Numbered from the stretch's first letter, positions 29,184 through 38,268 are shown. The stretch is DNA of 64,000 nt from Trinickia symbiotica (GCF_002934455.1 NZ_PTIR01000006.1:186001-250000); one strand, 5' to 3'. Notes: generated by a model not told the origin, from the sequence alone. A program made the numbers and translations.

Positions 29184-31397
29184 ATGACGGACAAGACTCT
29201 TTCGCTCAATACGACGACGCGCACGGACGCCGCGACGCCGCTCGCCCCGAACATCGTCGCGGGCCTTCTCTCGGGCCTCGTGACGCTCTGTTACTCGATC
29301 GGCTACGGGTCGATGATTTTCAGCGGCAACCTCTCGCACTTCGTCAACGTCGGCATGCCGATCACGCTCGTGAGCTGCGGCATCATCGCGCTCGTCGTCG
29401 CGCTGAAGAGCTCGCTGCCGTTTTCGATCGGCGGCCCGGACAGCAATGCGGTCGCACTGCTCGTCGGCCTCGCCGCAGGCGTCGCGGCGGATGCGACCGC
29501 GACCGGCCTTTCGCAAAACGGCGTACTCGTTACCGTGCTCGCGGCGCTCGCCGTCAGTACGCTCGTGACGGGGGCGGCGCTCTATCTCGTCGGCGTATCG
29601 CGACGCAGCTCGGTGATCCAGTTTCTGCCATACCCAGTGGTCGGCGGGTTTCTCGGCGGCACCGGCTATCTGCTGTTGTCGGGCGCGATGCGCATGCTGA
29701 CCGGACACAGCCTGGGCTTGCCGGCCATCGCGACATTGGCTGAGCTGCCATGGCTCGCGTGGGTGCCGGCGGTCGTCGTCTGCGCCACGCTGCTCGCCGC
29801 GCAAGGACGCGTGAAGCCGTATGCGCTTGCGCCGCTCGGCCTCGGCGCGGGCATCGTCGTCTTCTTCGTCGGCATGTCGGCAATCGGTCAGGCGCCCGAG
29901 CAATTGCGCGAGGCGGGACTGCTCTTTGCGCGCGAGCCGCTTTCGGCGCTGCAATTGCCGCTGATGTTGCCGCGCCAGCAGATCGACTGGGCGGCGATCG
30001 TCGCGCATCTTCCCGAGTGCCTCGCCGTGGCCGCGGTCTCCGCGTTGACGATCCTACTCAATTCGAGCGGTGCCAGCTTGGCGACGGGGCACGATGCCGA
30101 CTTCAATCAGGAGATGCGGGCAGCCGGTCTCGCGAATCTGCTCGCGGGCTTGACGGGCGGCATCGTCGGCTATCAGTCGATGAGCCGCACGATGCTCAAC
30201 ACGCGCGCGGGCGCCACCGCTCGATTGAGCGGCGTCGTCGCGGGCCTTGGCTGCTTTGCCGTCATCGCGCTTTTCCCAGGCCTCATCGCCTGGTTTCCGA
30301 AGCCCGTGCTCGTCGGGCTGCAACTCTATCTTGCGTGGGGCCTGCTGCGCGAATGGCTGATCGCTTCCTATCGGAAGCTGGGTTTGGCCGATTACCTCCT
30401 GGTCTTGCTGATCGTCGCCGTCATCATCGTCGAAGGCGTGGTGGCCGGCATCGTGCTCGGCATCGCCGCGGCCTGCGCGCTGTTCGTTTTCAACTACGCG
30501 CGGATCAGCGCCATTTCGCGCGAGTTCGACGGACGCACCTATCACTCGAACGTAGAGCGCTCGATCGGCGACACAGAGCGGCTCCTCGCTCATGCGGATG
30601 CCGTCGTCGGCACTTGCCTGCAAGGGTTCCTTTTCTTCGGTACGGCGAACCTGATGTTGCGCCGCGTGAGCGAGCGGCTCGCCGCGAGCAGCGGAGGGTC
30701 GCCGCGCTTCATCGTGCTCGACTTCAGGAAGGTGAGCGGCCTCGATGTGTCGACGTCCGCAACGTTCCTGAGATTGAAGCAACGCGCCAAGGCATCCGGC
30801 GATACGCTCGTCTTTACCGGATTGCCCCCGCGCGCGCACGACATGCTGGCCCGCGCAGGCGTACTGACCGACAACATCCATGTATTCGGCGACCTCGACA
30901 GCGGCCTCGAGTGGGTCGAAGACTTGTTGCTCATGCGGGCGGGCACTGCGCGCGAGCATTCGACGTTCCGCAGCCTCGCCGCGATCATGCCGCACTTGAG
31001 CGGCAAGGCGCTCGCCAGGCTCTCGGCCTATATGGAGCCGTGCCAGCTCAAGCAAGGGCAGTTGCTGTTCTCGCAAGGCGACGCAGCCGATGCGGTCTAC
31101 ATCATCGAGCGAGGGCGCGTCACCGTTTCGCTGCCGCTCGAAGACGGTAAATCGATGAGGCTGCGCTCGTACGGCTCGGGCACGATCGTCGGCGAGATGG
31201 CGCTCTATACGCAGCAGCCGCGCAGCGCCGACGTGCGAGCCGACGAGCCGACCGCCGCATGGCGCTTGACGTACTCGGCGCTGAATGAGCTCGAAATCGA
31301 AGACGCCGATACGGCGCGACAGTTTCATCGTTTCGTCGTCATGGTGCTGGCATCCCGGTTGACGGTGGCGAACGAAGCCGCGCGCGCGGCTTATTGA
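29184..31397 (+). CDS. SulP (SLC26) anion transporter with STAS and cyclic-nucleotide-binding domains
   Basis: A 737-aa inner-membrane protein. Residues ~15-440 hold about 10-14 membrane segments of the SulP family, with VGFL-type FLPYPVVGGFLGGTGYL and YQSMSRTMLNTRAGATARLS. A STAS domain lies near 452-582 (FIVLDFRKVSGLDVSTSATF). A cNMP-binding domain lies near 605-735 (LSAYMEPCQLKQGQLLFSQG) with a phosphate-binding cassette GEMALYTQQPRSADV that keeps the Glu and Arg contacts for cyclic nucleotide. SulP proteins move sulfate, bicarbonate or other anions, and the appended domain suggests transport gated by cAMP or cGMP. An adenylate cyclase and a phosphodiesterase gene follow at once. The anion is not predictable from sequence. 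Confidence 0.9.
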   Translation: MTDKTLSLNTTTRTDAATPLAPNIVAGLLSGLVTLCYSIGYGSMIFSGNLSHFVNVGMPITLVSCGIIALVVALKSSLPFSIGGPDSNAVALLVGLAAGVAADATATGLSQNGVLVTVLAALAVSTLVTGAALYLVGVSRRSSVIQFLPYPVVGGFLGGTGYLLLSGAMRMLTGHSLGLPAIATLAELPWLAWVPAVVVCATLLAAQGRVKPYALAPLGLGAGIVVFFVGMSAIGQAPEQLREAGLLFAREPLSALQLPLMLPRQQIDWAAIVAHLPECLAVAAVSALTILLNSSGASLATGHDADFNQEMRAAGLANLLAGLTGGIVGYQSMSRTMLNTRAGATARLSGVVAGLGCFAVIALFPGLIAWFPKPVLVGLQLYLAWGLLREWLIASYRKLGLADYLLVLLIVAVIIVEGVVAGIVLGIAAACALFVFNYARISAISREFDGRTYHSNVERSIGDTERLLAHADAVVGTCLQGFLFFGTANLMLRRVSERLAASSGGSPRFIVLDFRKVSGLDVSTSATFLRLKQRAKASGDTLVFTGLPPRAHDMLARAGVLTDNIHVFGDLDSGLEWVEDLLLMRAGTAREHSTFRSLAAIMPHLSGKALARLSAYMEPCQLKQGQLLFSQGDAADAVYIIERGRVTVSLPLEDGKSMRLRSYGSGTIVGEMALYTQQPRSADVRADEPTAAWRLTYSALNELEIEDADTARQFHRFVVMVLASRLTVANEAARAAY

Positions 31398-31426
31398 CGG
31401 TCCCGTTGGAGGGCACGCGTAATCAA

Positions 31427-33643
31427 ATGAAACGCCTTTTGCCGCGCTGGATCGCCGGTCTCGCCATTCTCGCCGTACTACTCGGCCACGTTGCGGGGTT
31501 CTACCGGCTGCTCGCCGTCGACGTGCTCGACAACCTCATCTACGACGCGCGATTGCGAATGACGATGCCCGGCACGCGCGACGATCGCATCGTGATCGTC
31601 GACATCGACGAGCGCAGTCTGGCCGCAATGGGCCGCTGGCCGTGGGGCAGGGACCGGATGGCCGAGCTCGTCGACAAGCTTTTCGCCGCGCGAGCGAAGG
31701 TCGTGGCTTTCGACATCGTCATGGCCGAGCCCGATCGCAGCTCGGGACTTGCTACGCTCGAGCAACTGGCCGCCGGCGATATGCGCGGCGACGCGCGATA
31801 TTTGGCAGTGCTCAATGGTTTGCGGGCTCAGCTCGATTTCGATAACCGCTTCGCCGCCGCGCTGCGCGAGCGGCCCGTGGCGCTCGGGTATTACATGAGC
31901 GGCCGCGATGAAGCGAACGGCGCACTGCCGCCTCCCGTTCTGTCCGCCGCGGAATTCGCCGGTCACCGCGGTGGGCTGAGGCAGGCGTACGGTTATGGGG
32001 GCAACTTGGCCGTATTCCAACAGGCGGCGGTTAGCGCGGGATTCTTCAACCCGGTCGTCGACTCCGACGGCAACGTGCGACGCGTGCCGTTACTGATCCG
32101 GCATAAAGATAAGGTGTACGAGTCGTTGTCGCTGGCGGTCGTACGGCTTTCGCTCGGCAATCCCGCGATCGCACCGGACTTCGGCGAACGAGCAGAGCGC
32201 GGCGACGATCCGCTCGAGTCGCTCCAGCTGGCGTTGCCGCACGGCACCGCGAAGATTCCCGTCGACGAGAATGGCGCCGCGCTCGTGCCTTACCGTGGCC
32301 GCGATCATAGCTTCCCGTACGTGTCCGCGGTCGACGTGCTGGCGGGACGCGTGGCCGCCACGCGGCTCGCGAATCGAATCGTGCTGATCGGCACCACTGC
32401 GCCGGGCCTGCTCGATATGCGCTCGACCCCGGTCGGCAGCGTCTATCCCGGTGTCGAAATTCACGCGAATCTGGTGAGCGGCATCCTCGATGGCACGATC
32501 AAGCACGTGCCTGCCTATGCCGATGCTATCCAACTCTTGGCGATGCTCGTCATTGGCCTATCGATGACCTTCGCCGTACCGTGGCGTGCGCCTTTGCGCG
32601 CGACGGCCATCACCGTCGCATTGCTCGGAGTCGCGATCGCAGGCGACCTTGCGCTGTGGACCTACGGCAACGCTGCACTGCCGCTCGCCGCGAGCGTGTT
32701 GCTGATCGCGGCCCTGTTCGTGCTGAACATGTCGCTCGGGTTCTTCGTCGAGTCGCGCCATCGGCGACAATTCGCCAATCTGTTCGGCCAGTATGTGCCG
32801 CCCGAGCTCGTCGAGCAGATGAGTCGCGAGCCGCATCGGTACAGTATGGACGGCCGGCGTGCCGACCTCACGGTGTTGTTCAGCGACGTGCGCGGCTTCA
32901 CGGCGATCGCCGAAACGCTCGAACCCGAAGCGCTCGCGCGCTGGATGAACGAGTACCTCGGCGCAATGACGACGGTAATCCGTACACATCGCGGCACGCT
33001 CGACAAATACATCGGCGACGCGATCATGGCATTCTGGGGGGCGCCGCTCGCGGAGCCGCTTCATGCGCAGCAGGCCGTGCTGGCCGCGTTGCGAATGCGC
33101 GAAGCGTTGAGGCCGCTCAACACGGCGCTCATGGAGCGCGGCGAGCCGACGATTCAGATCGGCGTGGGTATCAATACGGGACCGATGACGGTCGGCGATA
33201 TGGGTTCGCACGTGCGCCGCGCCTATACGGTAATGGGCGATGCGGTCAACCTCGGCGCGCGGCTCGAGGGAATCTCGAAGCATTACGGCGTCGATATCGT
33301 CGTCGGGGAAGCGACCTGCGGGCAGACCCCGAACATCGTCTATCGGGAACTCGACCGCGTGCGCGTAAAAGGCAAGCGCGAGGCCGTGGCGATCTATGAG
33401 CCCGTCGACGAAGCCTACAAGCTCTCTCACTCGGAGGTCGCGGAGCTCGCGCGCTGGCACGAAGCGCTGCAACAGTATCGCCGCGGCGAGTGGGACGCGG
33501 CCGAAGCTTTGTTGCGCGCGCTGCGGGATGCCGGCCCGCGGCGGCGCCTTTACACGCTCTATCTCGAGCGGATCGCCGCCATGCGTGCGTCGCGAGACGA
33601 TGCCGATGCATGGGACGGCGTCCACGAGTTCGACGCCAAATGA
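31427..33643 (+). CDS. CHASE2-domain adenylate/guanylate cyclase
   Basis: A 738-aa membrane sensor cyclase. An N-terminal anchor is followed by a periplasmic CHASE2 domain (~30-340; VLDNLIYDARLRM, IVIVDIDERSLAAMGRWPW, FDIVMAEPD, LANRIVLIGTTAPGLLDMRS). Three membrane helices lie at ~358-445. The class III cyclase domain (~475-655) keeps both metal Asp residues (FSDVRGF and GDAIMAFWG), the adenine-selecting Lys (TLDKYIGD) and Thr (YTVMGDAVN) and the transition-state Asn/Arg (NLGARLE), so cAMP production is predicted. A ~75-aa helical tail follows. The ATG at 31427 was chosen over TTG at 31394; GGAGGG lies 14 nt upstream, rather far. The gene is 29 nt after the SulP stop and 19 nt before the phosphodiesterase. 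Confidence 0.92.
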   Translation: MKRLLPRWIAGLAILAVLLGHVAGFYRLLAVDVLDNLIYDARLRMTMPGTRDDRIVIVDIDERSLAAMGRWPWGRDRMAELVDKLFAARAKVVAFDIVMAEPDRSSGLATLEQLAAGDMRGDARYLAVLNGLRAQLDFDNRFAAALRERPVALGYYMSGRDEANGALPPPVLSAAEFAGHRGGLRQAYGYGGNLAVFQQAAVSAGFFNPVVDSDGNVRRVPLLIRHKDKVYESLSLAVVRLSLGNPAIAPDFGERAERGDDPLESLQLALPHGTAKIPVDENGAALVPYRGRDHSFPYVSAVDVLAGRVAATRLANRIVLIGTTAPGLLDMRSTPVGSVYPGVEIHANLVSGILDGTIKHVPAYADAIQLLAMLVIGLSMTFAVPWRAPLRATAITVALLGVAIAGDLALWTYGNAALPLAASVLLIAALFVLNMSLGFFVESRHRRQFANLFGQYVPPELVEQMSREPHRYSMDGRRADLTVLFSDVRGFTAIAETLEPEALARWMNEYLGAMTTVIRTHRGTLDKYIGDAIMAFWGAPLAEPLHAQQAVLAALRMREALRPLNTALMERGEPTIQIGVGINTGPMTVGDMGSHVRRAYTVMGDAVNLGARLEGISKHYGVDIVVGEATCGQTPNIVYRELDRVRVKGKREAVAIYEPVDEAYKLSHSEVAELARWHEALQQYRRGEWDAAEALLRALRDAGPRRRLYTLYLERIAAMRASRDDADAWDGVHEFDAK

Positions 33644-33662
33644 GCCGACCGGGAACCCGTGC

Positions 33663-34433
33663 ATGATGAAACTGACCGTTCTGGGCTGCAGTGGCGGCAT
33701 AGGCGGGGAAGGGCACCGTACGACGGCGTTGCTCGTCGATGCGGACATCCTTATCGATGCGGGGACGGGCGTCGCCGACCTCGACATCGAAGCGCTTGCC
33801 CGCATCGATCATGTCTTCCTCACGCACGCTCACATTGACCACATCGCCTGCCTGCCGCTGATGCTCGATACGGTCGGGCCGCGGCGCGCGAAGCCGCTCG
33901 TCGTGCATTGCACGGCGGCAACGGAGGTCATCCTGCGTGCGCATCTGTTCAATGGAGTGTTGTGGCCGGATTTCACGCGGATACCTTCGCCCGCGAGACC
34001 GTTTCTGCGTTTCGCGCTGCTCGAAGAGGGAGAGTCCTGCGCAGTGGGCGAGCGAATCTTCGCACCGCTGCCTGCGGCTCACGGCGTGCCCGCGGTGGGG
34101 TACGAGGTGGCCACGCCTCGAGGCAGCCTGGCGTTCGGCGGCGACTCGTCCGTCTGCCCGGCGTTCTGGGATGCGGTCGCGCGGATTGCCGACTTGCGTT
34201 ACCTGATCGTGGAGACGGCGTTTCCCGACGCGCAACGCAAGCTTGCCGTCGAATCGAAGCATCTATGCCCGGCGTTGCTCGCCGCGCAGTTGCCCGAACA
34301 GGCGGGCTCCTACCGATTGTTGATTTCGCATGTAAAGCCTGGTTACGAGAAGGAGACGATGGACGAACTGCGGCGTGCGGCGGGTCGCCATGCGCCGTCG
34401 ATGCTGGCGCGGGGCGACGTCTATTGGCTTTAG
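33663..34433 (+). CDS. Metallo-beta-lactamase-fold 3',5'-cyclic-nucleotide phosphodiesterase (class II-like)
   Basis: A 256-aa cytoplasmic hydrolase. MMKLTVLGCSGGIGGEGHRT starts the fold and TALLVDADILIDAGTGVADL follows. The metal motif HxHxDH is in FLTHAHIDHIACLPL, with further ligands in AAHGVPAVGYEV, GGDSSVCPAF, VETAFP and LISHVKPGY. The pattern, with SCSGGI-like start and HAHIDH, matches class II cAMP phosphodiesterases (PDE1/CpdP type) and their close relatives rather than lactamases. Directly after an adenylate cyclase, cAMP turnover is the most economical role. Other phosphodiester substrates cannot be excluded. The second ATG at 33666 is an equal start candidate. It is the last gene of the run that begins with the exoprotein. 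Confidence 0.82.
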   Translation: MMKLTVLGCSGGIGGEGHRTTALLVDADILIDAGTGVADLDIEALARIDHVFLTHAHIDHIACLPLMLDTVGPRRAKPLVVHCTAATEVILRAHLFNGVLWPDFTRIPSPARPFLRFALLEEGESCAVGERIFAPLPAAHGVPAVGYEVATPRGSLAFGGDSSVCPAFWDAVARIADLRYLIVETAFPDAQRKLAVESKHLCPALLAAQLPEQAGSYRLLISHVKPGYEKETMDELRRAAGRHAPSMLARGDVYWL

Positions 34434-34527
34434 GAAAAAAATGTAAAGCAAGCGACACCGGCGACGGCCAAAAAATATGACTTTTGTCTCGACACGCGCG
34501 ACACATTCAGAAAGAATTGCGTGTGCC

Positions 34528-34553
34528 GTTAATGCCGTTAACCGCTAGTTAAC
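34528..34553. promoter_or_regulatory. Triple GTTAA(C) motif upstream of the SARP-like regulator
   Basis: GTTAA at 34528, GTTAAC at 34537-34542 and GTTAAC at 34548-34553 lie within 26 nt in an AT-rich stretch, 40-65 nt before the regulator's ATG. GTTAAC is its own reverse complement, so the last two form a symmetric site with a 5-nt centre. A candidate operator, possibly for autoregulation. Confidence 0.45.
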
Positions 34554-34593
34554 GCAGCAAGTCAGAAGCTGCTCCCGCGCGTCAGGGCCGTCC

Positions 34594-37500
34594 ATGTCCG
34601 CTTCGATGATCGAAATCTGCCTGCTGGGCGGTTGCCGCCTTTATGTCGACGGTCGCGAGGTCGACCTCCGTTACGACAAGGTGCGCCTCTTGCTCGCCTG
34701 GCTTGCGATGGAACCCGGGGTGCCCCAGCGGCGCGAGCGGCTCGCGAGCAGGCTTTGGCCGGATGCCGACGGGGATGCCGCGCGCCGCAGCCTGCGGCAT
34801 GCCATCCATGTGCTGCGCGCGGCGTTGGGGACCGCTCACGATCGGCTCGAGGGCGATCGACAGACGCTGCTGCTCGCGGCCGATGGATGGCGCTGCGATG
34901 CGCTCGCGCTGGCCGCCGCGCAGACGCGCTTCGCGCGCGAGCTGAACGCGGCCGAGGACATCGTTGCGCTCGAGCAAGCGGCCTCTTTGTACGGCGGGGA
35001 ATTCCTGGCGGGCGTCGATGCCGCCGAGGACTCCGAGCTCGAAGCGTGGCTGCGCGACCAGCGCGACGCCGCCGCGAGCCGGGCCGCACAGCTTTGGCGC
35101 AGGCTTGCCGCGCTGCGGCAGGCAAGCGGCATGATGCGCGAGGCGATGAGCGCGACGCAGCGACTGATCGAGCTGGCCCCGCTGGACGAGCCGGCGAACC
35201 GGACTTACATGGAGGCGTTGGCCGAAATCGACGGCATCGATGCCGCTCTCGCGCATTACGCCTCGTTTTGTCGGCGCCTGATGGAAGAATCGGATGCCGA
35301 GCCCGACGCCAAGACGCAGAGCCTCGCCGCGCGATTGCGGGCAAAGGCGGCGCCCGAGGCCGTTCTGCCGGAGCGACGGCCGATCGCGCTGCTGTGCGCG
35401 CAGTTGGTCGATTACGACCCGGACGGCGCATCGACGTGCCGCGACGGCCCCACGTTCTCGAGCTTGCTCGACCTCGTCCGGCAGCGCATCGGCGACGGCA
35501 CCGCGCGGCTCGTCGTGCCGCACGAGGGGCTCGCGCTCGTTCATTTCGGCGTCCCGCTCGCGCTCGAAGAGTCGGCGCTCGCCGCCGCGCGACTGGCCGT
35601 CGAGCTGTCGGGCCACGCGGGACTCAGCGCATGCCTCGTTCAGGCTATCCATTGCGCGGTGCCGACCATGAGTGTTTCCGCAACCGGCCAGGAACCGCCG
35701 GGCGGTTTCGTCAACGCGGCTCTGCGTCTTTGCGCGCTCGGCCATGGCGGCGAAATTCTCGCGAGCGCCGAGGCGGCGAGCTGGCTGCGCCGCGATCTCG
35801 ACCGTCGCGGCGGCGAAAGCTTCCGCTTGATCCCGCACCCGCAACATGCCGAGCTCGTCGTGGTCCGACCGCGCGCGCGTCGCGCCCGGCCGCGCGGCGA
35901 CGATCTCGAGCTTCCGCTCGTCGGTCGTCGCGCCGAGTTGGCGCAGTTGCTGCGCTATCTTCGCGCCGCGCGACGAATCGCGACGAGCGTGGCCGTCGTC
36001 GGCGAGGTCGGACTCGGCAAGACGCGCCTCGCCTACGAAGTCGTTCGCCATGCAAGGCGACGTAGCTTGGCGGTCTGGCTTCGCTGCAGCCGCGAAACAG
36101 TCTACGAACCGCTCGCGCCGCTGCGCAGCTGGATCGGTGCGTTGATCGGCGCGGCGCCCGGTGTGCGCGACGCACGGGCCTTGAAGCGGCTCGCCCGGCT
36201 CGAGCGGCGCTGGCGCACGGAGGGGCTCCTGGCCGAGCTGTTCGCGCCGGCGATGGAGGGCGAAGCCGAGGGCATCGCGGCGACGCCGGCTTCGCTGAGC
36301 GGCACGTTCGCGCGCCTCATGGCGATGGCGGCCGCGGCTGCCGGCGCGCGCGGTCTCACGCTCGTCATCGACGACGTTCAATGGGCCGATGAGACGACGT
36401 GCGAGCTGCTCGACCAGTGGCTCGCGAACACGAGCGTCGCCGCTTTCACGCTGCTGCTCGCGCGCGAGCCCGGCAATGTGCCGGTCGGCGTTCCGGTCAT
36501 GCAGCCGCCCCGGCTCGACGATGCCGCCTCGCGCGACCTGCTCGGGCTTGCCTCGCCGCAACGGCCGATGACGCGCGCCGAAGCCGAGGCCGGCTTGCGG
36601 CTCGCCGAGGGGCTGCCGCTCTTTCTGGTCGAGCTCAAGCGCCACTGGGCCGGGATCGGCTTCCCCCAACGGGATTTACTTCTGGGCAGCGGCGCCCAAC
36701 GGCCTGCGCACGGGCGTGGCACTCAGGTTGCCGAGGCAGCGCGGCGGGGCGTCGAGTTGCCGCGCAACCTGCACGACCTGCTCGCGGCGCGTCTCGACCG
36801 ACTGTCGCCGAAGCTGAGACGCCTCGCCGGCTCGGCCGCCGTACTCGGCAACGAAGGCGATATCGTTCAGTTGTCGCGGGTCGTCGACGAGCCGCCCGCT
36901 CAACTGCTGCCGCAATTCGCGCGCTTCGTCGAAGCAGGCCTTCTCTATCCGCTCGAGCATGGCGCATATCAGTTTCGCCACCAGGCGTTGCATCGCGCCG
37001 CGCTCGAGCGTTTGCCGCTCGACGAGCGCCGGGCCCTGCACGGCCGCGCCGCCGAGCGTCTCGCGGACTGCCTGCCGGCCGCGCGTGTCGCCTGGCATTG
37101 GGAGTCGGCCGGGGAACCCGGGAAAGCGATGCTCGCTCACGTGGCGGCGGGCCGGCAAGCATTTCTCCAGGGCGCCCAGCGCGATGCCATCAGTCATTTC
37201 GACAGCGCGCTGATGCACGGCGCACTGCAGCGGATCGAGGGCGCCACCATGCTTTCGGCCTGGATGGGCAAGGGCCTGGCGCTCGTCGAACTCGAGGGTT
37301 ACGGCTCGCAAGCCGCATCCGACTGTTTCCGCGAAGCACAGGAGCTCGCCGAGGCGAGCGGCGATCTCGAGATGCGGCTGCAGGTCGAGTGGGGGCTTTG
37401 GTTGCCCTCGTCTTCGCGCGTCGGCCATCGCGGTGCGTTGCATCGCCACAGTCGCGTGCTGATCGAGCTCGCGACGCGCCACGGCGATGCGGCATGGCTC

Positions 37501-38268
37501 GCGGCCGGTCACCAGGCCATGGGCAACAACCTTTATTTCATCGGCCGCTTCGCTGAGGCCGAACCGCATCTGCGGCTTGCCGCGGAGTTCGGCGAAAGCC
37601 CTGGCATGCGCCGGCGTATTCTCGAGCGGGTCGGCCAGGCCTCGGATATCTACGCGCTCGGCTTCCTGCTCTGGATCGCCTGCAAACAAGGCGAGCCGGC
37701 AGCGATCGACGCTGCGCTGACGCGCGCATTGACGGCCGCCGACCAATTACGCAATCCCGCGGCATCGTCCTATCTGTACGGTTTCACGGCCATCGCCATG
37801 CAGATCTGCGACCGCCCCGGCGAGGCGCTGACGTGGACGGCGCGCGTGCGTGCCATCGCAGAAGCCCGCGGTTACGATCTCTGGATCGCCGTCGCGGTGA
37901 TGATCGAGAACTGGGCCCGAGTCCGCCTCGGCATGACCGTCGAGCTCTATGGGCTCGAAGCCACGCTCGATGCCGTCGATGTCGCGATGCCGAGCGTCGC
38001 CGTGATCTTCCTGATCCCGTACATCGACGCGCTGCGCCACCTCGAACGCTACGCCGACGCGCTCGCCGCGTTCGATCGTGCCATGTCGATCGTGCGCCGC
38101 TACCGCGACCGTCAGGGGCTCGATACGCTGTGGCGGTTGCGCGCGGCGTGCCTCGACGGACTCGGGACAGCGAAGGCAAGAGCCGATGCCGAAAAATCTC
38201 GAGCACGCGCACAACGCATACGAGCCTGCCAGCTCGGGCTGGCACGCAAGGAGGCCGTCGCCGCGTAG
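34594..38268 (+). CDS. SARP-like regulator with degenerate cyclase, AAA ATPase and TPR-like domains
   Basis: A 1224-aa cytoplasmic protein. Residues ~1-95 are an OmpR-type winged helix (ICLLGGCRLYVDGREVDLRY, RSLRHAIHVLRAALG), and ~100-250 a bacterial transcriptional activation domain. Residues ~262-430 resemble a class III cyclase domain that has lost its metal Asp residues (CAQLVDYD in place of FADxxGF; GLALVHFGVPLALEESA; GFVNAALRLCALGHGGEILA). An AAA/NB-ARC-like ATPase follows, with Walker A GEVGLGKT at ~470 and Walker B LVIDDVQWAD at ~592. Residues ~830-1224 are TPR-like repeats. It is 160 nt after the phosphodiesterase with its own leader. Likely a large signal-integrating activator; targets unknown. 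The ATG at 34606 is an alternative start. Confidence 0.85.
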   Translation: MSASMIEICLLGGCRLYVDGREVDLRYDKVRLLLAWLAMEPGVPQRRERLASRLWPDADGDAARRSLRHAIHVLRAALGTAHDRLEGDRQTLLLAADGWRCDALALAAAQTRFARELNAAEDIVALEQAASLYGGEFLAGVDAAEDSELEAWLRDQRDAAASRAAQLWRRLAALRQASGMMREAMSATQRLIELAPLDEPANRTYMEALAEIDGIDAALAHYASFCRRLMEESDAEPDAKTQSLAARLRAKAAPEAVLPERRPIALLCAQLVDYDPDGASTCRDGPTFSSLLDLVRQRIGDGTARLVVPHEGLALVHFGVPLALEESALAAARLAVELSGHAGLSACLVQAIHCAVPTMSVSATGQEPPGGFVNAALRLCALGHGGEILASAEAASWLRRDLDRRGGESFRLIPHPQHAELVVVRPRARRARPRGDDLELPLVGRRAELAQLLRYLRAARRIATSVAVVGEVGLGKTRLAYEVVRHARRRSLAVWLRCSRETVYEPLAPLRSWIGALIGAAPGVRDARALKRLARLERRWRTEGLLAELFAPAMEGEAEGIAATPASLSGTFARLMAMAAAAAGARGLTLVIDDVQWADETTCELLDQWLANTSVAAFTLLLAREPGNVPVGVPVMQPPRLDDAASRDLLGLASPQRPMTRAEAEAGLRLAEGLPLFLVELKRHWAGIGFPQRDLLLGSGAQRPAHGRGTQVAEAARRGVELPRNLHDLLAARLDRLSPKLRRLAGSAAVLGNEGDIVQLSRVVDEPPAQLLPQFARFVEAGLLYPLEHGAYQFRHQALHRAALERLPLDERRALHGRAAERLADCLPAARVAWHWESAGEPGKAMLAHVAAGRQAFLQGAQRDAISHFDSALMHGALQRIEGATMLSAWMGKGLALVELEGYGSQAASDCFREAQELAEASGDLEMRLQVEWGLWLPSSSRVGHRGALHRHSRVLIELATRHGDAAWLAAGHQAMGNNLYFIGRFAEAEPHLRLAAEFGESPGMRRRILERVGQASDIYALGFLLWIACKQGEPAAIDAALTRALTAADQLRNPAASSYLYGFTAIAMQICDRPGEALTWTARVRAIAEARGYDLWIAVAVMIENWARVRLGMTVELYGLEATLDAVDVAMPSVAVIFLIPYIDALRHLERYADALAAFDRAMSIVRRYRDRQGLDTLWRLRAACLDGLGTAKARADAEKSRARAQRIRACQLGLARKEAVAA

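Noticed and set aside
34582-36669. A 695-codon minus-strand open frame opposite the SARP-like regulator
   Set aside because: No recognisable motif; the plus strand carries Walker A, Walker B and BTAD-like sequence in frame.
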